Assembly: GCF_000340475.1 (NCBI RefSeq) | Contig: NZ_CM001792.1 | Span: 910,709 to 948,189, forward strand | From: Oceanobacillus kimchii X50 | Lineage (GTDB): Bacteria; Bacillota; Bacilli; Bacillales; Amphibacillaceae | Direction of reading: 5' to 3' | DNA length: 37,481 nucleotides | Shown here: one piece after another, positions 1 to 8,294 of the stretch | How the letters are laid out: each line of letters begins with the position of its first letter | Numbering within the stretch: position 1 is the stretch's first letter | Translations under genes and position numbers: made by a program | The notes under the pieces: generated by a model | The model's input: the letters and a program-made list of their open reading frames with translations, nothing else | Told to the model about the DNA's origin: nothing | The model's database searches: none

Positions 1-212
1 TGATGGAAATGAAAGCAGTATTGGTTAATAGAAGGGTACTATTTACTACAATCATGAAAATTAGAAATCATTTTTAGAAAATAGAACCCGCTCTATTAAT
101 CATTTTAATGTATATTAGAATCGGTTGAGTGTTTTACCACAAGTTTATTATATAATTTACATATCTAAAAGGACTCTCCTATTCTAAGATACAGTTTTCA
201 TCTTAATTCCAA

Positions 213-1199
213 TTATAAAGCCACAATTGTCCGTCCTGTTGTTTTACCAGCAAGCATCGCTTCAAAAACATGATCTAATTCTTCTAACGTAACTTCTTGA
301 ATAGATTCATTTTGGAAAATAGTGGGCTTTAAGTCTGTTGCTAATCGATGCCAAGCGTCTGTTCGTTCTTTCATTGAACACGTAACAGAATCAATGCCTA
401 ACCAGTTAACCCCTCTACCGATAAATGGAAATACAGTAGTTTGGACATTTGTTCCTGCTGTAAAACCACTAGTTGCAACAGATCCACCACGTTTTAAAGT
501 GTTGAGAATATATGATAATGTATTTCCACCTACTGGATCAACTGCGCCAGCCCATTTTGCTTTCTGTGGTGAGGAAGGAGCTTCTTCTTGTAAATCTTGA
601 CGGTTAACTACCTCACTTGCTCCGATTTGTAATAAATATTGTTTTTTATCATCTTTTCCGGTCCCTGCAATTACTTCATAACCGAGATTAGATAGCATAT
701 TGACAGCTAGACTACCGACTCCTCCTGTAGCTCCTGGAACAACAACTGGTCCTTGGTCGGGGGTTAATCCATTATTTTCTAACTTCTGAATAGATAAAGC
801 AGCCGTTAAACCAGCTGTTCCAAGTATCATAGCCTCTTTTAATGTAAGTCCATCGGGTAAAGGAATCACCCATTCACTAGGTATTCTTGCTACCTGTGCA
901 TAGCCACCATGATGGCCAGTTCCTATACGATAGCTTGTTGCAATTACGGCTTGTCCTTTTTGGAACGAAGGATTGTTAGATTCCCTTACAGTTCCTGCTA
1001 AATCAATACCAGGTATTAAAGGAGATGTTTCAGCTAAAGAACCATCTTTAACAACATACGCATCTTTATAATTCACGCTAGAATATGCAACGTCAATCCA
1101 AATATCGCCATCTTGCCAATAAGCTTCTTCTAAATTTTCTATTTTATGGTGTAAGCTATTTTCTTCTTTGTATAAAACAAATGCTTTATAACTCATCAT
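213..1199 (-). CDS. Zinc-independent MDR oxidoreductase, YhdH/YhfP (acrylyl-CoA reductase-like) family
   Basis: A 328-residue medium-chain dehydrogenase/reductase of the quinone-oxidoreductase branch, expected to be cytosolic and to reduce an enone or acrylyl-CoA-type substrate with NADPH. The GroES-like N-terminal half carries the NYKD signature (residues 43-46) and PGIDLAG (63-69). The Rossmann half has GATGGVGSLA (156-165), the nucleotide-binding loop. The catalytic and structural zinc cysteines of classical alcohol dehydrogenases are absent. Length equals the YhfP/AcuI family norm. The first of two adjacent ATG codons is chosen because AGGAGTGA lies six bases upstream. It is monocistronic and divergent from plsC. 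The true substrate cannot be told from sequence; crotonyl or acrylyl thioesters and quinones are all possible. Confidence 0.9.
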   Translation of the reverse strand: MMSYKAFVLYKEENSLHHKIENLEEAYWQDGDIWIDVAYSSVNYKDAYVVKDGSLAETSPLIPGIDLAGTVRESNNPSFQKGQAVIATSYRIGTGHHGGYAQVARIPSEWVIPLPDGLTLKEAMILGTAGLTAALSIQKLENNGLTPDQGPVVVPGATGGVGSLAVNMLSNLGYEVIAGTGKDDKKQYLLQIGASEVVNRQDLQEEAPSSPQKAKWAGAVDPVGGNTLSYILNTLKRGGSVATSGFTAGTNVQTTVFPFIGRGVNWLGIDSVTCSMKERTDAWHRLATDLKPTIFQNESIQEVTLEELDHVFEAMLAGKTTGRTIVAL

Positions 1200-1281
1200 G
1201 ACTCACTCCTTTATAGGTATTACAAAAAGAATAATATAAAATAACCACTTCAATCAATTTATTCGATTTACGACAAATTTC

Positions 1282-1310
1282 TTCATTGTCAATAGTAATC
1301 ATAGTATAAT
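1282..1310 (+). promoter_or_regulatory. Possible sigma-A promoter for plsC
   Basis: A perfect TATAAT at 1305-1310 has a weak TTCATT -35 (1282-1287) at 17-bp spacing, about 30 bp ahead of the chosen plsC start. The -10 is convincing; the -35 is not. The recX promoter candidate also uses TTCATT. Confidence 0.45.
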
Positions 1311-1341
1311 AACTTTTGTGTGCACAGAGGGAGTGTTGAGT

Positions 1342-2061
1342 ATGATACGAACAATTGGAATATATGTTTATGCGTCCTTACTGGTTATAGGAACTATCTT
1401 TAAATTACAAAAAGTGAAAAACTTGGCTGCGACTGGACTTGCTTTAGAAAAAAAGGATGAGATATTTGCAACTCCAAAAATAGTATCTCAAAAAGTTATT
1501 GCCAAAACAGGAACAGATGTGAAGGTAGAAGGGCTGCAAAAAGTACCATCAGGACCAGTTTTGTTTGTAGCAAATCACCAAGGAATATTTGATATATTGG
1601 CTTTCTTAGGATATCTTGAGCGTCCAGTTGGCTTTATTGCGAAAAAGGAAATAAAAAAGATTCCGATAATCTCTACATGGATGGAATTTGTTCATTGTGT
1701 TTTTATAGATCGTACAGATCGCAGGCAATCTATGAAGGCGATTCAACAGGGAATAGAAAATTTAAAAAATGGAAATTCTATGTTGATATTTCCAGAGGGG
1801 ACGAGAAGTAAGGGAAGAGAAGTGAACAATTTTAAAGCTGGAAGTTTTCGTCTAGCTACGAAATCAAAGGTTCCTATTGTTCCAGTTAGTATTGATGGAA
1901 CTTATCAAATGTTAGAAGAAGATGGTGGGAGAATGAAAAAATCTTCTATTCAAATTGTTATCGATGATCCAATTATGCCAGAACAATATGAGAAAATGAA
2001 AAGCGCAGAAATTGCTAGTAATGTAGAGAGTATCATTAGAAAAAGGTTAAATGACAAATAG
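1342..2061 (+). CDS. plsC: 1-acyl-sn-glycerol-3-phosphate acyltransferase
   Basis: Membrane-associated acyltransferase making phosphatidic acid from lysophosphatidic acid in phospholipid synthesis. All four acyltransferase blocks are visible: the NHQGIFD motif (NHX4D) holding the catalytic His-Asp pair, the KKEIKKIP/FIDRTDRR region, FPEGTRSKG, which binds the glycerol phosphate, and VPIVPVSIDG. One hydrophobic N-terminal helix (IYVYASLLVIGTIF) anchors it. A GTG at 1318 is possible, but ATG 1342 is preferred because AGAGGGAG lies 8-9 bases before it; this gives 239 residues and starts at the membrane helix. It is followed by a strong terminator, so it is monocistronic. Confidence 0.92.
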   Translation: MIRTIGIYVYASLLVIGTIFKLQKVKNLAATGLALEKKDEIFATPKIVSQKVIAKTGTDVKVEGLQKVPSGPVLFVANHQGIFDILAFLGYLERPVGFIAKKEIKKIPIISTWMEFVHCVFIDRTDRRQSMKAIQQGIENLKNGNSMLIFPEGTRSKGREVNNFKAGSFRLATKSKVPIVPVSIDGTYQMLEEDGGRMKKSSIQIVIDDPIMPEQYEKMKSAEIASNVESIIRKRLNDK

Positions 2062-2078
2062 ATGAATAACATTTGGAG

Positions 2079-2126
2079 AAACACTTTTGAACGGAAGGTA
2101 TTCCTTTTATTTTGAAAGTGTTTTTT
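2079..2126 (+). terminator. Rho-independent terminator after plsC
   Basis: AAACACTTT (2079-2087) pairs with AAAGTGTTT (2115-2123). A small inner AAGG/CCTT hairpin sits inside, and six T residues begin at 2121. Confidence 0.85.
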
Positions 2127-2212
2127 GTATGGAATAGTCTTGAATAAGGGTAAAATAAAAAAGATTAGGGAATACGGTTAATATAAGCAATGTAGAAATG
2201 AGGTGTTAAGTA

Positions 2213-3208
2213 ATGGTGCAAGGGTCGGTAAATTTAAATATCGAGAGAGGTAAAGAGTGGTTACAAGATTATGTTGACAATTGGGTAAATTTTTATCAGA
2301 AACAAACGGATGAAGGTAAAGTAGCTAATTACATACCAAGACTTGAACATGCTGATCCTAATACTTTAGGTATTTCTATAATTGGTAAGAATGGTACTAT
2401 CATTCGTTCTGGAGATACAGATTCGGAGTTTTCCATTCAAAGTATATCGAAAGTGTTAAGTTTTATTGTAGCATGCATGGAAAGAGGTCTTACATATGTC
2501 CTTCAAAGAGTAGATGTAGAACCGACTGGAGAATCTTTTAATTCGATTATGCATTTAGAAATCAACCAACCAAAAAAACCATTTAATCCACTAGTTAATT
2601 CGGGAGCAATAACAATTTCTTCTTTGTTAAAAGGAAAAACATCTGATCAAAAATTAGAGCCCTTATATCAATTATTAGAAAAAATACTCGGACATCGGCC
2701 TGAAATTGATGTAGACGTATATGTTTCCGAACGAGATACTTCCATGCGAAATAGAGCAATTGGATACTATCTACTGGAAGAAGGATACCTGGAGTCTGAT
2801 TTGAGTATTACATTGGAAACATATTTTAAACACTGTTCATTAAACGTTACAGTCGATGACTTGGCAATGATTGGCTTAGTATTATCAAACGATGGAATAC
2901 ATCCGAACACAGATGAAACTCTAATTCCAAAACAAATTGCTCGAGTCGCAAAATCATTGATGCTTACATGTGGAATGTATGATGCATCTGGAAAGTTTGC
3001 TTCCTATGTAGGTATTCCTGCAAAAAGTGGCGTGTCTGGAGGAATACTTGCAGTAGTCCCACCAAGAGTTCGTGAACAGGATCTACCATTTATAGAAGGA
3101 TGTGGCATTGGAGTATTTGGCCCAGCATTGGATAAACAAGGGAATAGCATTGCGGGCATTAAACTGCTGCGACATATAGCAAATCAATGGGATTTAAGTC
3201 TATTTTAA
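2213..3208 (+). CDS. glsA: Glutaminase A
   Basis: Serine-dependent glutaminase of the beta-lactamase-like fold that hydrolyses glutamine to glutamate and ammonia in the cytosol. The catalytic SxxK tetrad is seen as QSISK, with Ser77 and Lys80. Other family signatures are NPLVNSGAI, LTCGMYDASGKFA and GVPAKSGVSGGI near the C terminus. At 331 residues it has the usual family length. ATG 2213 has AGGTG seven bases upstream. The next gene, an SRAP protein, starts 14 bp after its stop, so the two are probably co-transcribed although they have no obvious shared function. Confidence 0.95.
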   Translation: MVQGSVNLNIERGKEWLQDYVDNWVNFYQKQTDEGKVANYIPRLEHADPNTLGISIIGKNGTIIRSGDTDSEFSIQSISKVLSFIVACMERGLTYVLQRVDVEPTGESFNSIMHLEINQPKKPFNPLVNSGAITISSLLKGKTSDQKLEPLYQLLEKILGHRPEIDVDVYVSERDTSMRNRAIGYYLLEEGYLESDLSITLETYFKHCSLNVTVDDLAMIGLVLSNDGIHPNTDETLIPKQIARVAKSLMLTCGMYDASGKFASYVGIPAKSGVSGGILAVVPPRVREQDLPFIEGCGIGVFGPALDKQGNSIAGIKLLRHIANQWDLSLF

Positions 3209-3222
3209 GGGAGGGGTAATCT

Positions 3223-3894
3223 TTGTGCGGTAGATATACGTTATTAGCAGATGAATTAGCGATTAAAGAAGCATTTGGACTACAGCAATCGTTAGATTTT
3301 TATGAGCCTAGCTATAATATAGCTCCTGGGCAGAAAGTATTGTCGATTATACATGATGGTAAAGAGCGTCGTGCTGGTTATATGAAATGGGGATTGGTGC
3401 CTTCTTGGGCAAAAGATCCAAAAATTGGATATAAGATGATAAACGCCCGAAGTGAAACTGTACATGAAAAGCCAAGTTTCAAACGATTACTTTCTTCAAA
3501 AAGATGTTTAATTATTGCAGATAGTTTCTATGAGTGGAAGAAAAAATTGGATAAAAAACAACCGATGCGTATTCAGCTAGAAAATAAAGACGTCTTTGCA
3601 TTTGCAGGGTTATGGGATAAATGGCAAGGCGATGAAGAACCTTTATTTACTTGCACTATTTTAACAAGGCAAGCGAATCAAGATATGCAAGAACTTCACC
3701 ATAGAATGCCTGTTATTTTGCCTAAAGCTAGAGAAGAAGAGTGGATAGAGCCTAAAAGCCATAATTCTGTAGATTGGAAGTACTGGCTTGATTATGAAAA
3801 GCAAGATAGGTTAATACATTATCCTGTTAGTACACATGTGAATAATGCTAAAAACAATGATGAAAAATGTATTTCGGCCATCATAGAAGAGTAA
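3223..3894 (+). CDS. SRAP-domain protein (YedK/YoqW/HMCES family)
   Basis: Sensor and shield of abasic sites in single-stranded DNA. The family forms a covalent thiazolidine link through the amino group and thiol of Cys2. Cys2 is present (MCGRYT), so the TTG at 3223 must be the start, because any other start would not place Cys second. GGGAGGGG precedes it. Other active-site residues are Asn74 and Arg76 (MINARSETV), Glu104 (SFYEWK) and His160 (LHHRMPVIL). It has 223 residues, normal for the family. It sits 14 bp behind glsA and ends at repeat copy A, a likely terminator. Function is well supported by family; regulation is unknown. Confidence 0.94.
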   Translation: MCGRYTLLADELAIKEAFGLQQSLDFYEPSYNIAPGQKVLSIIHDGKERRAGYMKWGLVPSWAKDPKIGYKMINARSETVHEKPSFKRLLSSKRCLIIADSFYEWKKKLDKKQPMRIQLENKDVFAFAGLWDKWQGDEEPLFTCTILTRQANQDMQELHHRMPVILPKAREEEWIEPKSHNSVDWKYWLDYEKQDRLIHYPVSTHVNNAKNNDEKCISAIIEE

Positions 3895-3909
3895 ATGAAG
3901 TAAGAAAAA

Positions 3910-4040
3910 AATAAGAGAGATTGAGACAAAGTATTTACCCAAAAGATAAATCCTCCTATAAGAGCAGTATATTTTTTACGCTTGTAATTATCGTCTGTCT
4001 TTTGAGCAAACAGATTAGTTATGTCCCCATCTCTCTTATT
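3910..4040. repeat. Long inverted-repeat element, copy A (TTGRGACA family)
   Basis: Arms of 19 bp (3910-3928 and 4022-4040) match at 17 positions and enclose 93 bp. The left arm contains the TTGAGACA core. The element lies between the convergent SRAP and symporter genes and could terminate both. Its flanks and right half align with copy B at 30060-30300, which carries an extra GC-rich centre. A 68-codon open frame across it is a by-product of the repeat. Confidence 0.7.
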
Positions 4041-4060
4041 AAAAGTGGAAAAATGATTCT

Positions 4061-5413
4061 TTATCCAGTTCTTTTTGCTTGTTGTTTTTCTTCTTTGGCA
4101 ACCTTCATAAATCGTTTAGTTTCATAAACTACAACTCCAGATAAACCGAGAAGACCGATAATATTCGGTACAGCCATTAGAGCATTAAATATATCTGACA
4201 TTAGCCATACTATGTCGATTACTTCAACTGCTCCATAGAATACAATCAGAACAAAAATCAATCGATAGGCTTTCATTGCATTTTGATTCTTAAATAAGTA
4301 TCCAAAACATTTTTCTCCGTAATAAGACCATCCTACAAGTGTGGAAAACGCGAAGAATACAATCGAAATGGTTACAATATGTTCTCCAAATCCACCTAAG
4401 AAGTATGCAAATGATGCCCCAGTTAAGGAAGCTCCATCAGCTCCAGTACCGTACATGTCGGCCATCACGATAGTAATACCCGTAATGGAACAAACAATAA
4501 TCGTATCGATAAATACTTGTGTCATTGATACCAAAGCTTGTCTACCAGGATAGTCTGTCTTGGCAGCAGCAGCTGCAATCGGCGCAGAACCAAGTCCAGC
4601 TTCATTAGAGAAAACACCACGTGCTACTCCATATCGAATTACGGTTCCTAAAATTCCTCCGCCCACAGCACTACCGGTAAATGCATCTGTTAAGATAAGG
4701 TTAACTGCGGCTGGAATTAAATCAAAGTTCATAACCATGATGGTAAGCCCACCAAACACATAAATAACAGCCATAATTGGTACGAAAAATGAAGTAACTT
4801 TTCCGATAGTTTTAATTCCTCCAAGTACAACAAGTGCAGTAAGAACAGTTAGTACAAGTCCTGTTACCCATGTAGGGATGGAAAATGATGTTTGTAACGC
4901 ATCTGAGACTGAGTTGGACTGTACCATATTCCCGATACCAAATGCTGCAATGGAACCAAATATAGCGAAAATAACACCTAACCATTTTAAATTTAATCCA
5001 CGTTCTAAGTAATACATTGGACCACCGGCCATTTTGCCGTTATCATCAGTGACTCGATATTTAACTGCTAATATTGCTTCTGAATATTTGGTGGCCATCC
5101 CAAATATAGCAGTTATCCACATCCAAAAAACTGCACCGGGTCCTCCGGCAACGACTGCGGTTGCAACCCCAACGATATTACCAGTTCCAATCGTTGCAGC
5201 CATAGCAGTTGTTAATGCTTGATAGTGACTAATATCACCTTTAGATTTCTTATCTTGTTTTTGTGGGCTAAATGCTAATCTTAAAGCATACGGTAGCGCC
5301 CGAATTTGCAGGAATCCAAGTCTAAATGTGAGATAAAGCCCTGCTCCAACGATTAGTATTAATGTTGGTGGACCCCACACAAATGAACTTACCTCTTCTA
5401 AAAACTCTATCAA
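4061..5413 (-). CDS. Sodium:amino-acid symporter, AlsT/AGCS family
   Basis: Integral membrane carrier that imports alanine, glycine or glutamine with sodium. The 450 residues form about 10-11 hydrophobic helices. Hallmarks are TLILIVGAGLYLT at the N terminus, the AATIGTGNIVGVATA core motif, the GGPGAVFWMW loop and FSNEAGLGSAP. The start is TTG 5413; AGAGGGGG lies about eight bases upstream and no better ATG is available. The gene is monocistronic and divergent from the yfkJ-like operon. Its 3' end is bounded by repeat copy A. Substrate choice within the family cannot be read from sequence; proximity to glsA, one gene away, weakly suggests glutamine or glutamate metabolism. Confidence 0.92.
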   Translation of the reverse strand: MIEFLEEVSSFVWGPPTLILIVGAGLYLTFRLGFLQIRALPYALRLAFSPQKQDKKSKGDISHYQALTTAMAATIGTGNIVGVATAVVAGGPGAVFWMWITAIFGMATKYSEAILAVKYRVTDDNGKMAGGPMYYLERGLNLKWLGVIFAIFGSIAAFGIGNMVQSNSVSDALQTSFSIPTWVTGLVLTVLTALVVLGGIKTIGKVTSFFVPIMAVIYVFGGLTIMVMNFDLIPAAVNLILTDAFTGSAVGGGILGTVIRYGVARGVFSNEAGLGSAPIAAAAAKTDYPGRQALVSMTQVFIDTIIVCSITGITIVMADMYGTGADGASLTGASFAYFLGGFGEHIVTISIVFFAFSTLVGWSYYGEKCFGYLFKNQNAMKAYRLIFVLIVFYGAVEVIDIVWLMSDIFNALMAVPNIIGLLGLSGVVVYETKRFMKVAKEEKQQAKRTG

Positions 5414-5446
5414 ATTACTAGCCCCCTCTTTTTTTATATAGTATAT

Positions 5447-5475
5447 AATATTTCGAATATTTGGTTGGATGTCAA
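5447..5475 (-). promoter_or_regulatory. Sigma-A promoter for the AlsT-type symporter
   Basis: On the minus strand a perfect TTGACA (5475-5470) is followed at 17 bp by AATATT, or at 19 bp by TATTAT (5450-5445). An AATATT-TCG-AATATT palindrome covers the -10 region and could bind a regulator. Confidence 0.55.
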
Positions 5476-5522
5476 GAGGAAATTTAATACATTTTATATT
5501 ATTTATCGAAATTTACATGTAT

Positions 5523-5550
5523 TTGCTTATCAAATCTAGTCGCTTATAAT
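5523..5550 (+). promoter_or_regulatory. Sigma-A promoter for the LMW phosphatase operon
   Basis: TTGCTT (5523-5528), a 16-bp spacer and a perfect TATAAT (5545-5550) lie 30 bp before the TTG start. No sigma-B consensus was recognised here. Confidence 0.65.
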
Positions 5551-5579
5551 AGAATAAAAAGAGAAAGAGGTGGAAATCG

Positions 5580-6074
5580 TTGATACGTGTTTTATTTGTT
5601 TGTCTTGGAAATATTTGTCGTTCCCCAATGGCAGAAGCCATTTTCAGACATATGCTTGAAAACGAAAATTTATCTCCATTTATTCAAGTAGACTCTGCAG
5701 GAATAGGAAATTGGCATACCGGTAAACAACCACATAGTGGAACTAGAAACATCCTGGATCGTGAGGGAATCTCATATAGAAATTCATATGCAAGGCAGAT
5801 CGAGAAGGATGACTGGAAAAATTTTGATTATATTATTGTTATGGATGAGCAGAATATAAAGGACTTGGAAAAGATACAATCAAAAAAAGGTCCTGTTATG
5901 GGTCGTTTACTCGAATTTGTGGAAAGTTCTCAAGTGATTAATGTTCCAGATCCTTTTTTTAGTGGGAATTTTGAATACGCGTATCAACTTATATTAAGTG
6001 GATGTCAACATTTACTTCAATTTTTGAAAGAATACCATCAATTAAACGAAGAAGGAGAGATGAATCATGGGTAA
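5580..6074 (+). CDS. yfkJ: Low-molecular-weight protein-tyrosine phosphatase (YfkJ-like)
   Basis: Cytosolic phosphatase that removes phosphate from protein tyrosine, or arginine in the YwlE branch. The P-loop CLGNICRS is at residues 8-15, with nucleophile Cys8 and Arg14. The general acid is in NVPDPFF (Asp near 124). It has 164 residues, typical of the family. The start is TTG 5580 with AAAGAGGTGG six to seven bases upstream. It overlaps the following YtxH-like gene by eight bases, and the third gene is YfkH-like, matching the yfkJ-yfkI-yfkH order of B. subtilis. The synteny favours the YfkJ branch over YwlE. Physiological substrates are unknown. Confidence 0.92.
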   Translation: MIRVLFVCLGNICRSPMAEAIFRHMLENENLSPFIQVDSAGIGNWHTGKQPHSGTRNILDREGISYRNSYARQIEKDDWKNFDYIIVMDEQNIKDLEKIQSKKGPVMGRLLEFVESSQVINVPDPFFSGNFEYAYQLILSGCQHLLQFLKEYHQLNEEGEMNHG

Positions 6075-6363
6075 ACGTAAAATTTTACTTGGAATGGTAG
6101 TTGGGGCAGTTGCAGGTGGAGCAACAGCATTAATAGATAAGGATGCAAGAGATTATGCAAAGAAAAAGTTAGTATTAGCTAAAGCGACTTCATCTTACTA
6201 TACAAGTCATCCATCTGAAGCAATTAACGGTATTAAGCAAACGGTTGATAAATTGAATAATGCTGTGGCAAGTGGATCTTCCAATGCTATCAACGCTTTA
6301 GAGCAAGTAGAACAAACATTAGATAAAGTTACGAATAAAACAGGGCGAAAAGAAATAGAGTAA
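6067..6363 (+). CDS. YtxH-like small general-stress protein (YfkI position)
   Basis: A 98-residue protein with a glycine-rich N-terminal hydrophobic segment (LLGMVVGAVAGGATAL, residues 7-22) followed by a basic stretch and a long amphipathic helix rich in Asn, Ala and Lys. This is the YtxH/GvpP-like layout of a small membrane-anchored stress protein. ATG 6067 overlaps the phosphatase stop and has AGGAG about nine bases upstream, so translation is probably coupled. Its position between yfkJ and yfkH homologues matches B. subtilis yfkI. No catalytic residues are seen, and the molecular function is unknown. Confidence 0.75.
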   Translation: MGKRKILLGMVVGAVAGGATALIDKDARDYAKKKLVLAKATSSYYTSHPSEAINGIKQTVDKLNNAVASGSSNAINALEQVEQTLDKVTNKTGRKEIE

Positions 6364-6396
6364 TACAAGAACAGATGATAGGGGGAGAGAGATACA

Positions 6397-7218
6397 TTGG
6401 AGAGTTGGATTAGCCTAGGCAAGAAATTTTATCAACGAATAGAAGAGGTTGATGTATTTGGTTTGGCAGCACAACTTGCTTATTTCTTTTTGTTATCTTT
6501 ATTCCCTTTTCTATTGTTTTTACTTAATCTAATCGCCTATCTGCCAATTGATATTAATCTTATTATGGAGACGATCGGAACCTTTGCCCCTGAACAAGTA
6601 ATACAGTTAATTTCTACAAACTTAGATACATTAACTGAGCAAAATACCGGTCTTTTATCAATTAGTATATTAGGTACCTTATGGGCAGCTTCAAATGGTG
6701 TTAATGCAATAACAAGAGCTTTTAATAGTTCCTATCGTATAGAAACGGAGCGATCATTCTTTACGACAAGATTAATTTCTATTGTATTAACAGTTGGTAT
6801 GGTTATCATCATTTTATTAGCTTTATTGTTGCCTGTATTTGGAAGAATGATCGGTATTTATATATTTTCTATGTTTGGGTTTACAACTGGATTTATCGAA
6901 GTTTGGGAGACATTAAGATGGATTATATCCTCTGCTATTTTCTTTATCGTTTTATTATTTCTGTACAAGCTTGCCCCTCATAAACGTATTTCATTTTCAG
7001 AAGTGGTATGGGGTACAGCATTTGCTACTTTATCTTGGCAATTAGTATCATGGGGCTTTTCTTTTTATGTGAATAATTTAGGAAATTATTCGGCCACTTA
7101 CGGAAGTTTGGGAACCGTAATTGTTTTAATGATATGGTTTTATTTATTTGGGATTATTATCATTACAGGTGGAGCATTAAATGCTTTTATACAAGATCAA
7201 CGAAAAAAGAATCATTAA
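6397..7218 (+). CDS. yfkH: YihY/BrkB-family inner-membrane protein (YfkH-like)
   Basis: A 273-residue polytopic membrane protein of the YihY family, once mislabelled ribonuclease BN. It has an amphipathic N terminus, then AAQLAYFFLLSLFPFLLF, the family signature near residues 24-41, and about six membrane helices. Conserved elements include LWAASNGVNAITRAFNSSY and YNSATYGSLG-like NYSATYGSLG near residue 230. The start is TTG 6397 with AGGGGGAGAG upstream. It closes a three-gene operon with the phosphatase and the YtxH-like gene and is followed by a terminator. Transport has been proposed for the family, but no substrate is established. Confidence 0.9.
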   Translation: MESWISLGKKFYQRIEEVDVFGLAAQLAYFFLLSLFPFLLFLLNLIAYLPIDINLIMETIGTFAPEQVIQLISTNLDTLTEQNTGLLSISILGTLWAASNGVNAITRAFNSSYRIETERSFFTTRLISIVLTVGMVIIILLALLLPVFGRMIGIYIFSMFGFTTGFIEVWETLRWIISSAIFFIVLLFLYKLAPHKRISFSEVVWGTAFATLSWQLVSWGFSFYVNNLGNYSATYGSLGTVIVLMIWFYLFGIIIITGGALNAFIQDQRKKNH

Positions 7219-7226
7219 ATAATATG

Positions 7227-7267
7227 AAGCCAGAGGAGAATGAAATGTATTTTTCTTTGGCTTTTTT
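7227..7267 (+). terminator. Terminator after the yfkJ-yfkH operon
   Basis: AAGCCAGAG (7227-7235) pairs with CTTTGGCTT (7255-7263) with one mismatch, followed by a run of six T. Confidence 0.8.
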
Positions 7268-7283
7268 AATATCATAAAATCTG

Positions 7284-7322
7284 TTATACAATTTATAGTT
7301 GTGAAAAATTATACAGTTTATA
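7284..7322 (+). repeat. Paired 14-bp direct repeats upstream of the ABC operon
   Basis: TTATACAATTTATA (7284-7297) recurs as TTATACAGTTTATA (7309-7322), 13 of 14 identical with a 25-bp period. The pair ends eight bases before the -35, where an activator would sit. No known regulator is recognised. Confidence 0.5.
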
Positions 7323-7330
7323 TTAATTGT

Positions 7331-7358
7331 TTTACACATAGTTATTATCTGTTATAAT
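7331..7358 (+). promoter_or_regulatory. Sigma-A promoter of the amino-acid ABC operon
   Basis: TTTACA (7331-7336), a 16-bp spacer and perfect TATAAT (7353-7358) lie 45 bp before the lipoprotein start. Confidence 0.7.
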
Positions 7359-7402
7359 AATTTTCAGATTCGTATTATAACAATAGGGGAAGGGTGAAAG
7401 AA

Positions 7403-8281
7403 ATGAAGAAAGTAATGTTAAGCTTATTTATATTCATGTTTATTCTGCTTTTAGCTGCGTGTGGAACAAATGAAGAAACCGAAGAAACACCGGAGAATAG
7501 TAAAAGTGATGAAACTGTATCTGATGAACGATGGGAAAGTGTTCAACAATCTGGTGAACTTGTAGTCGGAACATCAGGGACACTAATAGCGGCGTCTTAT
7601 TATGATGAACAAGATGAATTAACAGGTTACGATGTAGAAATTATGAAAGAGATTGCAAAACGATTAGATTTAGAAATTAAATTTGAAATTATGGGCATAG
7701 ACAGTATGTTACCAGCTGTTCAAAGCGGAAGAATAGATTTAGCGGCAAATGATATCGAAATCACGGATAAGCGTAAGGGACAATTTAATTTCAGTGAACC
7801 ATATAAGTACTCTTATGCAACAATGGCAGTTCGTGAGTCAGATAATTCTGGAATAGAAAGTTTAGAGGATTTAGAAGGGAAGAAAGCTGGTGGTGGTGCT
7901 ACCACTATTTATAGCCAAATTGCAGAACATTATGGAGCAGAAGTAGTTACTTATGGTAATGCACCAAATGAAGCGTATTTAAGTGATGTAAGTAATGGAA
8001 GAACAGATGTAGTGATCAACGACTATTACTTAACCAAATTCGGGGTAGCTGCTTTTCCTGATTTTGATTTACACTTACATCCAACGATTAAATTCCATCC
8101 TAGTCAACAAGGCGTTATCATGCCAAAAGACGCAGATAAAATGACAGAAGAAATTAACAACGTACTTCAAGAAATGAGAGAAGATGGAACTTTAAGCGAA
8201 CTAGCGAAAGAATTTTATGAAGAAGATGCATCTGTAGAACCGAACGAAGAGATTGAAGAAATTGATGGGTTAGATTTGTAA
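7403..8281 (+). CDS. Amino-acid ABC transporter substrate-binding lipoprotein
   Basis: Extracellular receptor of a polar amino-acid importer, possibly for cystine. A lipoprotein signal ends in LLLAAC with the lipid-bearing Cys20, followed by an acidic linker (about residues 21-42). The family 3 solute-binding fold follows: GELVVGTSGT, LTGYDVEIMKEIAKRL, the IDLAANDIEIT region and FSEPYKYS. The acidic tail is unusual. ATG 7403 is preferred to GTG 7394 because GAAGGGTG then lies six bases away; the result is 292 residues. The permease follows 13 bp later. No ATPase gene lies in this operon, so the pair must borrow one or the ATPase is encoded elsewhere. The sequence resembles TcyA/TcyK-type proteins, but the ligand is not proven. 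Confidence 0.9.
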   Translation: MKKVMLSLFIFMFILLLAACGTNEETEETPENSKSDETVSDERWESVQQSGELVVGTSGTLIAASYYDEQDELTGYDVEIMKEIAKRLDLEIKFEIMGIDSMLPAVQSGRIDLAANDIEITDKRKGQFNFSEPYKYSYATMAVRESDNSGIESLEDLEGKKAGGGATTIYSQIAEHYGAEVVTYGNAPNEAYLSDVSNGRTDVVINDYYLTKFGVAAFPDFDLHLHPTIKFHPSQQGVIMPKDADKMTEEINNVLQEMREDGTLSELAKEFYEEDASVEPNEEIEEIDGLDL

Positions 8282-8294
8282 AAGGCGCTAAAAG

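Noticed and set aside
1..77. Possible 3' end of a gene, or a short 24-codon frame from ATG 3
   Set aside because: Frames end at 28 and 77, too short to judge, with no recognisable family and no terminator; nothing in 1-212 is annotated.
3921..4127. 68-codon open frame on +
   Set aside because: It lies in repeat copy A and the symporter 3' end; no ribosome site and composition follows the repeat.
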